This document shows, piece after piece, positions 1-10,137 of a DNA stretch of 64,000 nt (its first letter is position 1; the number at the start of each line of letters is the position of its first letter). The position numbers were made by a program, and so were the translations under genes. The DNA comes from [Phialemoniopsis] sp. UDSM-2020 (lineage: Eukaryota > Ascomycota > Sordariomycetes > Thyridiales > Thyridiaceae): positions 2,409,501-2,473,500 of the forward strand of contig JAEILZ010000009.1 in assembly GCA_018873225.1 (NCBI GenBank), given 5' to 3'. The notes under the pieces are model-generated. The model made no database searches and had not been told where the DNA came from. It saw only the letters and a list, made by a program, of their open reading frames with translations.

Positions 1-525
1 GGTTTGCAATAATGGACTTCTCTCAGCCCCGGTCTCTTTGTCAATACTTGGAGGATTCGGACCATAAAACGGCATTATTATCTTTCTTAGGTCAATCAAT
101 CAGTCTTGCAGCGGTCCCTGCGTTTCTGCAGTGACAGAGACGCCCTCTAACCGGCATCGATGCTCAACTCATTAAAAGTGGAGCACCTTTGGGGTGAATC
201 ACAAACTCATGATTTTCCCCCCAGCACTGAATGAATTGAGGTGACATTTTTTATCAGTGCTGTTTTTGCTTTTGCGGCATGCAGATGAAGACGCGTCTGC
301 AAAAGTGACCAGGTTTTTGTCCAGGCACAGCTGCAAGGATCCATCCATCTCCCTGCGCAGTCTGTAGCACCATCCTCCATCTGCATTCCCGCTCTTGTGT
401 TCAGCAAACTTTTGAAGAAGCCCATCACCACTCTCGATAAACAAAAAGAGTGCCAACTCCATTTCCGACATCTTCACACTTCCTCACGCCACGCCCACCA
501 CCGCTTACTCCAACTGGTCGCAACG
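1..525. other. Window start without a recognisable gene
   Basis: The two overlapping minus-strand frames here (about 199-477) show no domain or signal peptide and lie beside the 5' end of the plus-strand gene starting at 526. The last part is probably that gene's promoter and leader. Nothing else is recognised. Confidence 0.5.
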
Positions 526-1248
526 ATGTGTTGGTACTACAAGCACGTCAAGTACACCTGCGGCCACACCTACGACTACACATTCAGCGGTCTCCCAAAG
601 ATGCTCAGCAGATTGTGCTCGAGGAAGCTCGTGGGGAAGAAATGCGACAGAAGGTGGACCGGATACGATTACACTTGGATGGTCTACGAGCGCTGCAAGT
701 ACTGCAAGGTCAAGCGAATCAGGCTCGACTACTGGAGCCAGAACGACTACGTCTGCTCCGTCTTTGAACAGCTCGAGGAGGCCGTCCAGGAAGCGGTCTT
801 GGATGAGATTGAGGTGGTATTGGACGAAGCCAAAGCGACGCTGGACGGAAACGTGCTCAAGGAGAAGCTGAAGTCGATCACATACAAGCTGCGCGACCTC
901 GTCGGAAAGTCTGAGGTGCCTGAGGGCTACTTTTCTGAGGAGGAAGAGGCCGACACAGTGTGCGCTGCTACGGAGACCAGCGAAGAGGCCGTCAAGGGAG
1001 ATGTTGCAGAGAACAAGGAAGAGGCGCCCAAAGCACCTGACACGGAGTCCGGCGAAAAGACCGACAACGCATGCACGATGCAGAGCAGCAACGAGGCGGG
1101 CAAGGGATGTGTGAATGATGTCAAGGAAGAGACCCTACAGAAATGCGCCACAAAGACCATCGAGGAGAGCGACAAGGCAGCTACGATGAAGATTAGCGAG
1201 GAGGTCAGCAAGGAGTGTACTGCGGAAGCTACCGAGGGACACGGTTGA
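526..1248 (+). CDS. Hypothetical Cys-containing protein with acidic tail (240 aa)
   Basis: Function not recognised. I chose the ATG at 526 rather than the upstream in-frame ATG at 397. The protein then begins MCWYYKHVKYTCGH, a start seen in many uncharacterised fungal proteins, whereas the extra 43 residues look like leader sequence. Residues 1-75 hold several Cys and His (CWYY, TCGH, ERCKYC) that could bind a metal. Residues 80-130 are helical and amphipathic. From about residue 135 the chain is rich in Glu, Lys, Thr and Ser and looks disordered, with loose repeats of the type TxEESxKxA. There is no signal peptide, membrane segment or intron. That it is a real gene is an inference from the long frame, codon use and the conserved-looking N-terminus. 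Confidence 0.65.
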   Translation: MCWYYKHVKYTCGHTYDYTFSGLPKMLSRLCSRKLVGKKCDRRWTGYDYTWMVYERCKYCKVKRIRLDYWSQNDYVCSVFEQLEEAVQEAVLDEIEVVLDEAKATLDGNVLKEKLKSITYKLRDLVGKSEVPEGYFSEEEEADTVCAATETSEEAVKGDVAENKEEAPKAPDTESGEKTDNACTMQSSNEAGKGCVNDVKEETLQKCATKTIEESDKAATMKISEEVSKECTAEATEGHG

Positions 1249-1900
1249 ATCTGGGTACTATTACAGCCTTTCTTGTGGATGATGTACATGGTCAAAACAT
1301 GGGAGGTATCTGGGAGCTAGTTGGAGTTGGAGATGGATATTTGGATGTCTGGGCATGGAGTTCAGGGGGGCTTTTTGCTACAGCGCACTCTTGTCGATAG
1401 ATGACTTCAATGAAACGAAATGATATGACATGGTTCATCACCTAGCCTTGGACTTGACCATGCGGACTGGACAAAGTCAAAAGTTGATCCATGGATGTGT
1501 CAGAAGCTCGGACCACCACGCGTCCCTTGTCAAAGTGAAGCTTGGGTGGAGTGGAGTCTGATTCCTTGGCTGGAGCTCCCCGCTTTCGTCATAGTCTCCT
1601 GTAGCTCTTTTCTTCACTCAGGCCATGGCTGTGATCGTGATCGTGATCGTGCGACACCTGAATTACCTCATTTTCCCCTGTCCCAGAGCCTGCAAACCAG
1701 CCTTTTCGAGTTTCTGAGCTGTTTTCAATCTCGCTCTCTCCATACTGAAGCCTGTTACCACCAAGCAGCAATCGTCAAAAGCTCATTGCTGCAAACCTGC
1801 GCAGTTTGCCCCCCCACCAGAACCGGCGTGGGCCCAGCCTGATCTGAGCTTTTTTCGCTCTTCGCCAACTTCCACACATCTACACAAAGCAGTATCCTGC
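1249..1900. other. Intergenic region with a short hexamer repeat
   Basis: There is no supported gene. A 115-codon frame at 1495-1842 has no domain and a composition unlike the neighbouring proteins. A GTGATC hexamer repeats about three times at 1631-1650. The pyrimidine-rich stretch just before 1901 fits the promoter and leader of the macro-domain gene. Confidence 0.5.
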
Positions 1901-2835
1901 ATGTCCTTCCGACAAGCCGCCAGGATGACCGTCAAGACCGTTGCCGACCTCCCCACGCTCTCCCTCCTCTACAAGGCGAATCAGATCGACCTGACCCCTC
2001 CCTCGATCGCCCGCCCGCCCCCGACGACCGTCTCCTACCCCTCCATCCAGCCGATCACACCCTCCAAGGCCCTCAACGACAAGATCTCGCTCTACCGCGG
2101 CGACATCACGACCCTCGCCGTCGACGCCATCGTCAACGCGGCCAACACCTCCCTGCTCGGCGGCGGCGGCGTCGACGGCGCCATCCACCGCGCCGCGGGC
2201 CCCCAGCTGTACCAGGAGTGCAAGACGCTCGGCGGCTGCGCGACGGGCGGTGCCAAGATCACCGATGCCTACCGCCTGCCGTGCCGCAGGATCATCCACG
2301 CCGTCGGGCCGGTGTATAACGAGATCGACCCGGGCGTCAGCGAGGACGACCTGACGAGCTGCTATGCGACGGCGCTCGACCTCGCCGTTGAGAATGAGTG
2401 CCGTAGCATAGCCTTCAGCGCCATCAGCACGGGCGTCTATGGGTACCCGAGCCGCGAGGCCGCGCCCGTGGCCATCACGGCCGTCAAGCGCTTCCTTGAG
2501 AGCGATCAGGGCGTGAACTTGGATCTTGTGGTGTTTGTGGTCTTTGAGAAGAAGGATCTGGATGCGTATCACAAGTACCTCCCGTACGTAAACTCTCTTT
2601 ACTCTGCCCGTTGACAACAGCATACTAACAGGATTTTTCGGGCAGAGTCTACCTTCCTCCCGTCCCCGAAGGCGGCTCAAAATCCGGACCGATTCAGAAT
2701 CCCGATGGCGGCGATAGTGCGAAGGCCGCTGCTGAGGTAGCAGAGGCCAAGGCGGTAGCAAGCGAGCTTCCCGATGTGCCCAAGTCCGACCCGGATGCGG
2801 ATGGCCGATTGGAGAAGAAGCAGAGACAGGAATAG
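1901..2835 (+). CDS. Macro-domain protein, MacroD-type ADP-ribose hydrolase
   Basis: Two exons, 1901-2583 and 2646-2835. The 62-nt intron has donor GTACGT, a TACTAAC branch sequence and acceptor GCAG. The joined protein has about 290 residues. The macro domain spans roughly residues 60-228. It carries the ADP-ribose-binding signature NAANTSLLGGGGVDGAIH near residue 80 and the STGVYGYP loop near residue 180, the MacroD-class pattern. Such enzymes remove mono-ADP-ribose from acidic side chains or deacetylate O-acetyl-ADP-ribose. The 60-residue N-terminal extension (ADLPTLSLLYKANQIDL) is typical of fungal members. Exon 2 gives a low-complexity Ala/Lys/Glu tail ending in KKQRQE. Without splicing the frame stops at 2614 soon after the domain. 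Domain call secure; substrate inferred. Confidence 0.93.
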
Positions 2836-3074
2836 ATCTAAACAGCCTTGTCTTTCTGGATGACAGATGCATCGATCGGTTCTGATGAGCAGGCATGACG
2901 ACAAAAGTGAGCCACGGCGTTTAGGAGGATAACACATATTGGGCATGGAGGATCACGATGACGATACAAGAGTCGACCCGACGTCTTGATATCGACATCG
3001 CTTGTCATACTGATGAAATGAGATCCATTGATTTTTCTTGACTTCTTCGTCCGTGAACTAACAAACCCTTACTC

Positions 3075-3770
3075 TTAGTGATGCTTGACCAAAGCCAGGA
3101 CGAAGCCATTGAATACTGCAGTAGGTAGCATCGCGTGACTCGCAACCGTCGGCACAAGCGTCGCCGTGACCCTGTCATCTTTCCCAAAACGAGTGATGAT
3201 CGACTCGCTCCCCTCGCCCGTCTGCCCGTCCTTGATCATGGCCGCCACCACATCGTCGAGGAATACACACCCGCCGGGTCTCGTCAGCTTGACAGCCCAG
3301 TCAAACTGCTCCAGCTGGTCGTCAAAGTCGGCGTCGATGAAGACGAGATCGAACTGCCTACCCTCAGCGGCCAAGCGCGGCATCACGTCGAGCGCTGCTC
3401 CGAGCACGACCTCGACGTCCAGGCCCTGGACGTTTTCCAATGCCACGTCCCGGTGCGCAGCGCTGATCTCGATGCTAGTTACTTTGGCCCCAGCCTCGGC
3501 GAAGACGATGGACGAGTACCCGCCCAGCGTGCCTACTTCGAGGACGCTCTTGGCGCCGATGAGCTGCGTCAGGACGGAGAGGTGTTGTGCTGCTAGAGGC
3601 TGGACGCTGATGGGCGGGAGGCCCTTGGCGGCCGAGTTCGAGAGACAGCGGTCGAGGCGCGGATTGGGATGGAGGAGCGAAGCTTGGGCTTGGGCGTCGA
3701 TCGACTTGGCTAGGTTGAAGTTGTCGGGGTCGGCGAGCTTCATGAGGGTCTCGCGCATTCTGGTGTCCAT
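3075..3770 (-). CDS. SAM-dependent O-methyltransferase, family 3
   Basis: Single exon, 231 residues from the ATG at 3770 (MDTRMRETL). An in-frame ATG at 3884 would add 38 residues rich in Pro, Thr and Arg that look untranslated. The fold is a caffeoyl-CoA/catechol O-methyltransferase-like Rossmann methyltransferase. SAM motif I is VLEVGTLGGYSSIVFA, followed by VTSIEIS with the acidic ribose-binding residue. FDLVFIDADFDDQ gives the Asp metal-ligand region, and GGCVFLDDVV is the later metal-binding stretch. It most likely methylates a catechol or other small phenolic using a divalent cation. It is divergent from the Zn2Cys6 regulator at 4377 with a shared 606-bp promoter, so the regulator may control it. 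That link is inference; substrate unknown. Confidence 0.9.
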   Translation of the reverse strand: MDTRMRETLMKLADPDNFNLAKSIDAQAQASLLHPNPRLDRCLSNSAAKGLPPISVQPLAAQHLSVLTQLIGAKSVLEVGTLGGYSSIVFAEAGAKVTSIEISAAHRDVALENVQGLDVEVVLGAALDVMPRLAAEGRQFDLVFIDADFDDQLEQFDWAVKLTRPGGCVFLDDVVAAMIKDGQTGEGSESIITRFGKDDRVTATLVPTVASHAMLPTAVFNGFVLALVKHH

Positions 3771-4376
3771 GATTGTTGGTGGTGGTGTGTGTCTTGTGTA
3801 AGTGGTACGTGAGTATGTAGGAAGTGACGATGGGAAAAGCGATGGGAAAGCATTGGGACGATGGGGGAGATGGAAGCAGCGCATTTGTACTCTTGATCAG
3901 GACTATGATTTTCTACCAATATGAGAGAGCTTCAACATCGTCCCGGCCTGCTCCGCGACCCCGAACCCCTTTCGCATACTTGCGTATGCTCGTCGCCAGC
4001 ACACAGGGTGAATACGCTGTTTTGGGCTAGCGCTAAAAGGCATGTCCGCGCGGTGGTAGCAAAATTAGTTACGGAGTACCTCAATCCATAACTGGTCATC
4101 ATGGGCTATCCCACTAACCATGCGTAGATGGATCGTTCGGCTTGTTAGTACTTTGAGTATCAAAAGACCGCACTCGTCGGATCCGCGGATCCGCCGTGGA
4201 CCGGACCTCTCCCTTCACACATCACACACCCTTCCGGTCCTCGCCAACCCATCCCAACGCCCGGCCTGGAAGCTACCCTACAACGCCTGTTCCCTGAGCT
4301 CATATCCCGCCGGCTCCGTGGCTCCGTACCCACCAGTCCAGTTTCAACGTTGATACCAGCGCTGGGCCGGTCCGTC
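3771..4376. promoter_or_regulatory. Bidirectional promoter between O-methyltransferase and Zn2Cys6 regulator
   Basis: This 606-bp stretch separates two divergent start codons and has no supported gene. It contains a perfect 16-bp palindrome of CGG/CCG triplets at 4178-4193, listed separately. Confidence 0.6.
4178..4193. promoter_or_regulatory. Candidate Zn2Cys6 binding palindrome
   Basis: CGGATCCGCGGATCCG is its own reverse complement and holds two tandem CGG-N2-CCG units. Zn2Cys6 proteins often bind paired CGG triplets. The site lies 184 bp upstream of the regulator ATG and about 410 bp from the O-methyltransferase ATG, so it could serve either gene. Binding is inferred from sequence alone. 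Confidence 0.4.
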
Positions 4377-6479
4377 ATGGCGCCAGGCTTTCAACGCTAC
4401 GCCTGCCTCTCATGTCGCCAGCGCAAGCTGAAGTGCGACAGGCAGCAGCCATGCTCCAATTGCGTGGCCCGCGCGGTCGAGTGCCAGGAGCAGTCACTAA
4501 CGCCGGCCAATCGAGGACTTAAACGGCCTATGGACGTCTCGGACTCGGCTGAGAGCGCAGACCTCCTGTCCCGTTTGGAGAGGGTCGAAGCCCTTGTTGA
4601 GAGCGCGCAAACTGTGCCTTCCGCTGCAATTGGCAGCGAGCTTGACATGCCACGGAGGAGCATTCCAAGCCGGCCTGCCCAAGTGCAGAGACTACACATG
4701 AACAGAAGCACGCGACCTGCTCCTTCAGACGGTTCAGGGGTGCACTGGGTCAAGATTTCTGCCAACGACAGCTTTCTAGTGAGTAGAATTGCATGCTTGA
4801 TTTTCTTGAAGCACAAGCTGATGAAGGAATAGCGTCAAGCCCTTGCGCATGACCTCTCCATCTCCGTCTCCCCAACCAAGATAGCGCAACACCTGGACTC
4901 GCGAGAGATCCAATTACCTCCCAAGCAAGAGACTCTCCGTCTGTTCGGCATCTACTACGACTTCGTGGGCTCATTCCAGCACATAATTTACGAACCACAT
5001 GTTCACGCCCTCGTCGACGATGTCTATCGCCAGATTGAACAAGCACCAAATGGCACAGCCCCCAAAGGCCTGGCCTTGATATTGAGCGTTATTGCGGTTT
5101 CGGTCATACTTGACCCGCTCGATGGATCCTTGGACGCCGCCCTCACAGTTCTGAAAGAGCGACTCCAGCTATGCGGCGCCTACATACGGTGGTGCATGGA
5201 CTGTTTAGAGCAGCACCGTCGCAGGATGAGCCACTCGCTCGAGAGCGTGCAAGCTATGATCGTGCTGCAGTTTCTCATCAATCACATAGAGACTTTCTCC
5301 CTCAGATATCGCACGCTGCTGACCGAGGCCATCACAGTGTGTCACAGCCTCGGCTACCATCTCATTGACTCGGGTACAGCAAGAGGAAGCTCGTCACAGA
5401 GCAACACCGATCCCATAGTCCAGGAGATGAAGCGCAGGGCGTGGTGGTACCTCGCCGCCACAGACTGGACGGTCTGCATGGCAGAAGGCCCGTTCAACGC
5501 GGTCTACATCGTCCAGCCAAGCTCAACGAGCACCAGCATCCCACGCCACATCAATGACACCGATCTCGGCGACCCCAATATCACCGAGCGTCCACTGTCC
5601 GAACCAACGACCATGTCGTACAACCTGCACCGCCTCAAGGTCGCCGAGGTGGCGCGGATCATCTCGGACACCGCTCCCCACGACCCAGCCGACGCGACCT
5701 GCGAGACGATCCTAGCTCTCGACTCGCGCCTCGAGTCTCTCGTACAAAACCTACCGCCCTTCTTCCGCCTCGAAATCGCCTCGTCACCAGGGACAAAGCG
5801 CGTCGACGCCGAGCACCCGGAGATCCCGATGCAGCGCCTGCTCATCAACCTCATGGTAAGCCTCGTCCGCGGCAGACTGCACTTCCCCTACCTCTCCGGC
5901 TCCGGCAACTGCGCGGACCCAGCGCTGCACGCCTTCTCCCGCAGGGCGGGGGTCCGCGCAGCGAGGCAGGTCCTCTCTGCGCACGGCGACATGATCGGGT
6001 CCGGCGTGGCGCACTGCGCGGATTTCTTCAAGGTGCAGGGCACCGTGTCGCACATGTTCATGGGGGCGCTGGTCATGGCGACGGATCTGTGCTGCAACTA
6101 CGGCCGCGACGAGAATGGTATGGCGGATGAGGAGGAGCGCGAGCGCGAGCGCTGCTCGGCGGAGCTGGCTGCGGCGATGCGGCGCCTGGAGTTGGTCAAA
6201 AGGCACTCGCAGATCGCGGCCAAGTTCCTTGAGAATCTGACGCAGATACTGGTGCGGTATAGGGTGTGGGCACCAGGGACGGGGGTGGAGTTGGGCGGGG
6301 AGGCGCAAGAGGTGGTGGAGGAGCAAGTGCAGGTGATGGGTGTGCCTACGACTGATGAGTTTGAGAGTAGCGGAGGGGAGTTGATGGGCGGGCTGGATTC
6401 TGATGGTCCTTCTGTGTTTGATGAGCTGTGGGATATGTTTGTCGAGGGGCCTCCGGCTATGGACATGTTTGACTTATGA
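4377..6479 (+). CDS. Zn2Cys6 fungal-specific transcription factor
   Basis: Two exons, 4377-4778 and 4833-6479. The 54-nt intron starts GTGAGT and ends AATAG. The joined protein has 682 residues. The start at 4377 (MAPGFQRYACLSC) is preferred to 4350 because the zinc cluster then begins at residue 10. The cluster is CX2CX6CX5CX2CX6C (Cys 10, 13, 20, 26, 29, 36), the canonical binuclear zinc DNA-binding domain. The fungal-specific regulatory domain lies at about 190-480, with typical stretches such as LFGIYYDFVGSFQHIIYEPHV and MKRRAWWYLAATDW. The tail is acidic (VFDELWDMFVEGPP), like an activation region. It is divergent from an O-methyltransferase, and a CGG palindrome lies between them. Nuclear regulator; targets unknown. 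Confidence 0.93.
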
Positions 6480-6702
6480 CTTCATTCCCCCGTGTAGAGA
6501 TCCAGGGACGGACATAGATGTCTAAGCAAGTTATGGCTCGTGAGTGACTTTTGGTTTAGATGGAGTAAACGACGGCATTATATTGCAAATTATTGTATCA
6601 TTCTAATGTGAAAAGTTCGCTCACGATCCCGTCCCAGACCATTACATGTTTTACAATCTCGTTTGGCCTATCCTATTCGTGGCTCGTTCATGAATATTAT
6701 CT

Positions 6703-7097
6703 CTAACAGACAAGCTTGTACGCCACCCATGTCCCATCGTGACATGGCCCGACAGGAAGCTCGGTTTCGCCGACGAGGCAGTCTACGTCCTCGTAAACGT
6801 GCACTAAATCCTGTCTATTAGCTAGATGCGTGGTTACAATGCTTCTTTTTTATCTGTTAATCACTTACGCTTGCAGTTGTTGTCCGTGACGGACAGGCTG
6901 CCAATATCGGCAGTAAATGCCTTGCACTGGCCCTCGTCCGACAGCGTCAGGGTGTAGACACCCTGGTTGTCGGCGGAACAGCCAGCCTCGCCAAAAGTAC
7001 GGAAGTCGGCCTGATGCGGATCGTTGCGGCGCACGGCGGCCGCAAGGACTGATGAGGCCGAAAGGAGGAGGCCGAGAACGACGGTGGTGGTATGCAT
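6703..7097 (-). CDS. Small secreted six-cysteine protein (effector-like)
   Basis: Two exons on the minus strand, 7097-6869 and 6821-6703, with a 47-nt intron (GTAAGT to CTAG). The joined protein has 115 residues. A clear signal peptide (MHTTTVVLGLLLSASSVLAAA) is followed by a mature chain with exactly six cysteines, at 40, 58, 75, 91, 103 and 115, so three disulfides are likely. An alternative acceptor 11 bp further along (GACAG) was rejected because it shifts the second exon out of the frame that holds three of the cysteines. The unspliced frame stops two codons after the exon-1 boundary. Small secreted Cys-rich proteins of this size are typical fungal effector candidates, but no specific family is recognised. 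Confidence 0.82.
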
Positions 7098-10000
7098 TGT
7101 GGAAGGCGTTTGCTCGAGATTCGTCTGACGGTATCAAAGCTTTTCGTATGTTGTACGAGTAAAGTGCTGCTTTGATATGCAGTTGAATAAGAGTGCTTGG
7201 CTTGTTCTTTGGGTGTGATGTATCCCAAAGGATGGATTGATCCTACAAGGACTTGGACTCGTCTTATTATACTTGATGGTCCTTACTCCAGGCTCTTCCT
7301 CTTTCAGGTTGGTGATGCTCGAATGCTTCGGTTCGTATCGTCATGCGAAAACAAGCATTAGGAAAAGCTCGTGATCATGCTTTCGGGGAAACGGTAGTGC
7401 GACGGAAAACCTTGGGTATACGCGAGGTAAAGTAGTGTAATGTGGTGCACCTAGGCGCAGCTTGTCATCGGACGCCTGCATGCAGAGCACCACTCGCTTT
7501 TCGCCGATTGCACAGCGTGGTGAGAGGGAGTCTAGATCCTGCGAGACGCTCCCAAATTTGGATACGAAGTTTGATTCTTCCCAGCGAAAGAGACGTGAGC
7601 CGGTGGATAAACCGATATATCGGTTTCGCCAGACTGACGTAGTCTGCTCCCCGACCGGGTGTCGATCGGTGCCGGATCATCGGTGGGACGCGGGGAAGTC
7701 ACTCTCTCTTCCTTGCGAAGCTCAAAGCAATACCCGCACATTCTGTCCCGTGTGGAGAAGAAATATAGGCTCAAGAAGCGTCCCGTGTGCACATGAGGTC
7801 ATGCTAGCGTGGCAAGTAAGACCTCTGGACCCAGAACCGGATACGTAGCGAGGTCACAGCATATCGACGGGTTACCTGAAATGTTCAACCCGTATATGCT
7901 AGTCGCTGTAGACATTTACTCTCAGCAAAAATGAATTCACTGGCAGTGGCTAGCGAAAAGACCGTGCCGGTAGTCGGACAAAAGCTGTGACTTGTGCAAA
8001 TTTCGGACGGTCAGCGCCGAAGACGATCACGCCGACATCCTGGCTGCAGTGTTCGATGAGCTGAGCGAAAAATTGTTTGTACTGGCAGCGCCGGTTTCGG
8101 ACATTCGTCCTGCACGAGTCAAAGTTGACCAAAGACTTGAAAAAGATTGGCGAGAATGACTGACAGTCTACGTCGACTCTTTCGAACCCGTCTCGCGATG
8201 TCACGCGTACAAATCCTCATCCGACAGGTCGTTCGTTTTCGGGGTCAGCCGCCACCTGCATCGGGCACCCAACGGTTCATACGTCGAGGGTCTGGGATTA
8301 CACATATCTGTAAAGGGCAAACAGTACACGAAATGGGAGGGGAATGGAATGGTGTAAGCAGGGTTGTTCTCGGTCATACCGTTCGACCTTCGCTATCTTA
8401 GATCACTAGAGCAGCAACGCCATCACCGATGTCGCCGATTGGATGACTTCTTGGGGCTGGACGTCAGGTGTAAAGTATTGGGGGACAAGGCATGGCTGAA
8501 TTACTCTAATGGATTGATTTGATGTCTGATTTGGATGCTTACCTGACACCATTTGTCCCAGGAGGGCGCGAGCCGCATCAATGCTCCCGTCGAGTGACCT
8601 GGACTGTCTTGGTTGTTGCTGGTGTCAATGTCATGAACCGCACCACTACACGGGATAGCGCATCCTATGATTCTCTAGCTCACGTAGGAAGTACATTATT
8701 AGAGTGAATCTCTTTGCAGACGAACTCCAGACCTCGGAACAAAATACGCCAGCCAATTGAGGCCTAGGATGTGAGCGTCGATCGTGAGTGCGGAATCAAT
8801 GGGAGGATGTTCAGTTGCGGTAGTCATGGCCGCCCTGTGCTAGCGGAGAACGGCAGGCCTCGGCCCCTGGAACGCCACCCGCTAACTCGCCCGTTGGCTC
8901 CAGATCTCAGCACTAGCCAGGGCGGGAATGTCTCTCCAGGAGGCTCCACATGACTTAGCTTTATCTCAACAGCTGGTGCGCGTCTCCGCCAACTCGGCAT
9001 TTCAGATCCATGACCGTTGACCAGCTCCTAATGAACATCGGGCAGGTCGTATCTTTGTCCTGGCACCGTCTCGGCCTCCATCAGCGCCGTTGATGGTCAC
9101 TGCCGCCCACGGAAGCCAGCGGTGAGCGGCACGGCAGCCGGCAAGGAGACAGAGGCACGACCAGCACAGCTCTGCAGGAAGCCAGAGCACGCCTTTAGCA
9201 AAGCACAGAATCCTGCCCGCTGACGCCCGCGTTCGCCTGGCCCTCACGAGCCGTGAGGTTGCATTAACCACCAATATCGCGCTGACAACCAGGTTCCAGG
9301 AACCCCCAGCAATCTAAAGATGCTCACTGCCGTCGCTCCCATTGGCAAGGCGAGCTTGGCTTGCATTGCGGCACACGACCAGGGCTGCACGCCTCCCATC
9401 CATCGCGACATCCACTCACCTGCCGGTTTGAGAAGGTCGTCGAGGTGATCTAAATTACGCTTGGACGGCTGTTGGACAAGGCTATCCAACCACGACGATG
9501 CCCACATGGAAACATCCTTGCACGCCCATCACCACCGGGGCCTGGCATGACCGCCAACAGTCGCAATCCGGACCGCCGCGTTTTCGTCCTGCTGCACATG
9601 GAACTTTCGGATGCACCCAGATGCAGGCGAACAAGCCCGTCTGCGCGACACACAAGCCATGTTTGCCATCGGCGATATGCAGGGAGGACCGCTGCACGCC
9701 CGCCCCGTACGCGCTAGATATATGAAGCTACGCCTCAAATGGCAGCTCACCTCGTTCCTACAGATGGGTCCTGGCATGGATAGCGCCTACTGACCCGCGG
9801 CCTACACCGCAAAGCGTCACAACAGGTTTTGCCCAGGCGGCGAGGGATGCAACGCTCCTTGCCCGCTCTCGCTCAATCGAAGCAATGCGCCCCCTGGCCA
9901 CAGGGCCGAGAGATATGGAGTCAACAAGGAACGAGCACATGCGTATATATGCTTGGCCGATCCCCACGGGGATCACACAGAGCTCTCGCGATGCCTCCCA

Positions 10001-10137
10001 AGCCAGCCCAGCTCTACCGAGTCGTGCTTTGCTGTTGCCTGTCATTCGTTTCGCTGGCGGTACCTGCGTGAAGGACTTCAATTGACGCCCCTCGCCAAGA
10101 CGCCAAGGCGAAGATCCCAAAAAGAGACGAATAAAGC
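7098..10137. other. 3-kb stretch without a recognised gene
   Basis: All six frames carry only short open frames with no domain, signal peptide or plausible exon chain. The stretch is not strongly AT-rich, so it is not an obvious repeat-induced-mutation relic. An 18-bp perfect palindrome centred on GATATATC lies at 7609-7626. A minus-strand frame at 7950-8204 reads somewhat like protein but matches nothing I know. The last 200 bp, with a TATATA-like sequence near 9945, probably form the promoter of the S41 peptidase gene. Confidence 0.5.

Noticed and set aside
1880..2896. 338-codon minus-strand frame
   Set aside because: Covers the macro-domain gene in antisense; the plus strand has the clear ADP-ribose-binding signature.
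7950..8204. 84-codon minus-strand frame that reads somewhat like protein
   Set aside because: No family, no start or exon partners; kept only as a remark in the gap entry.
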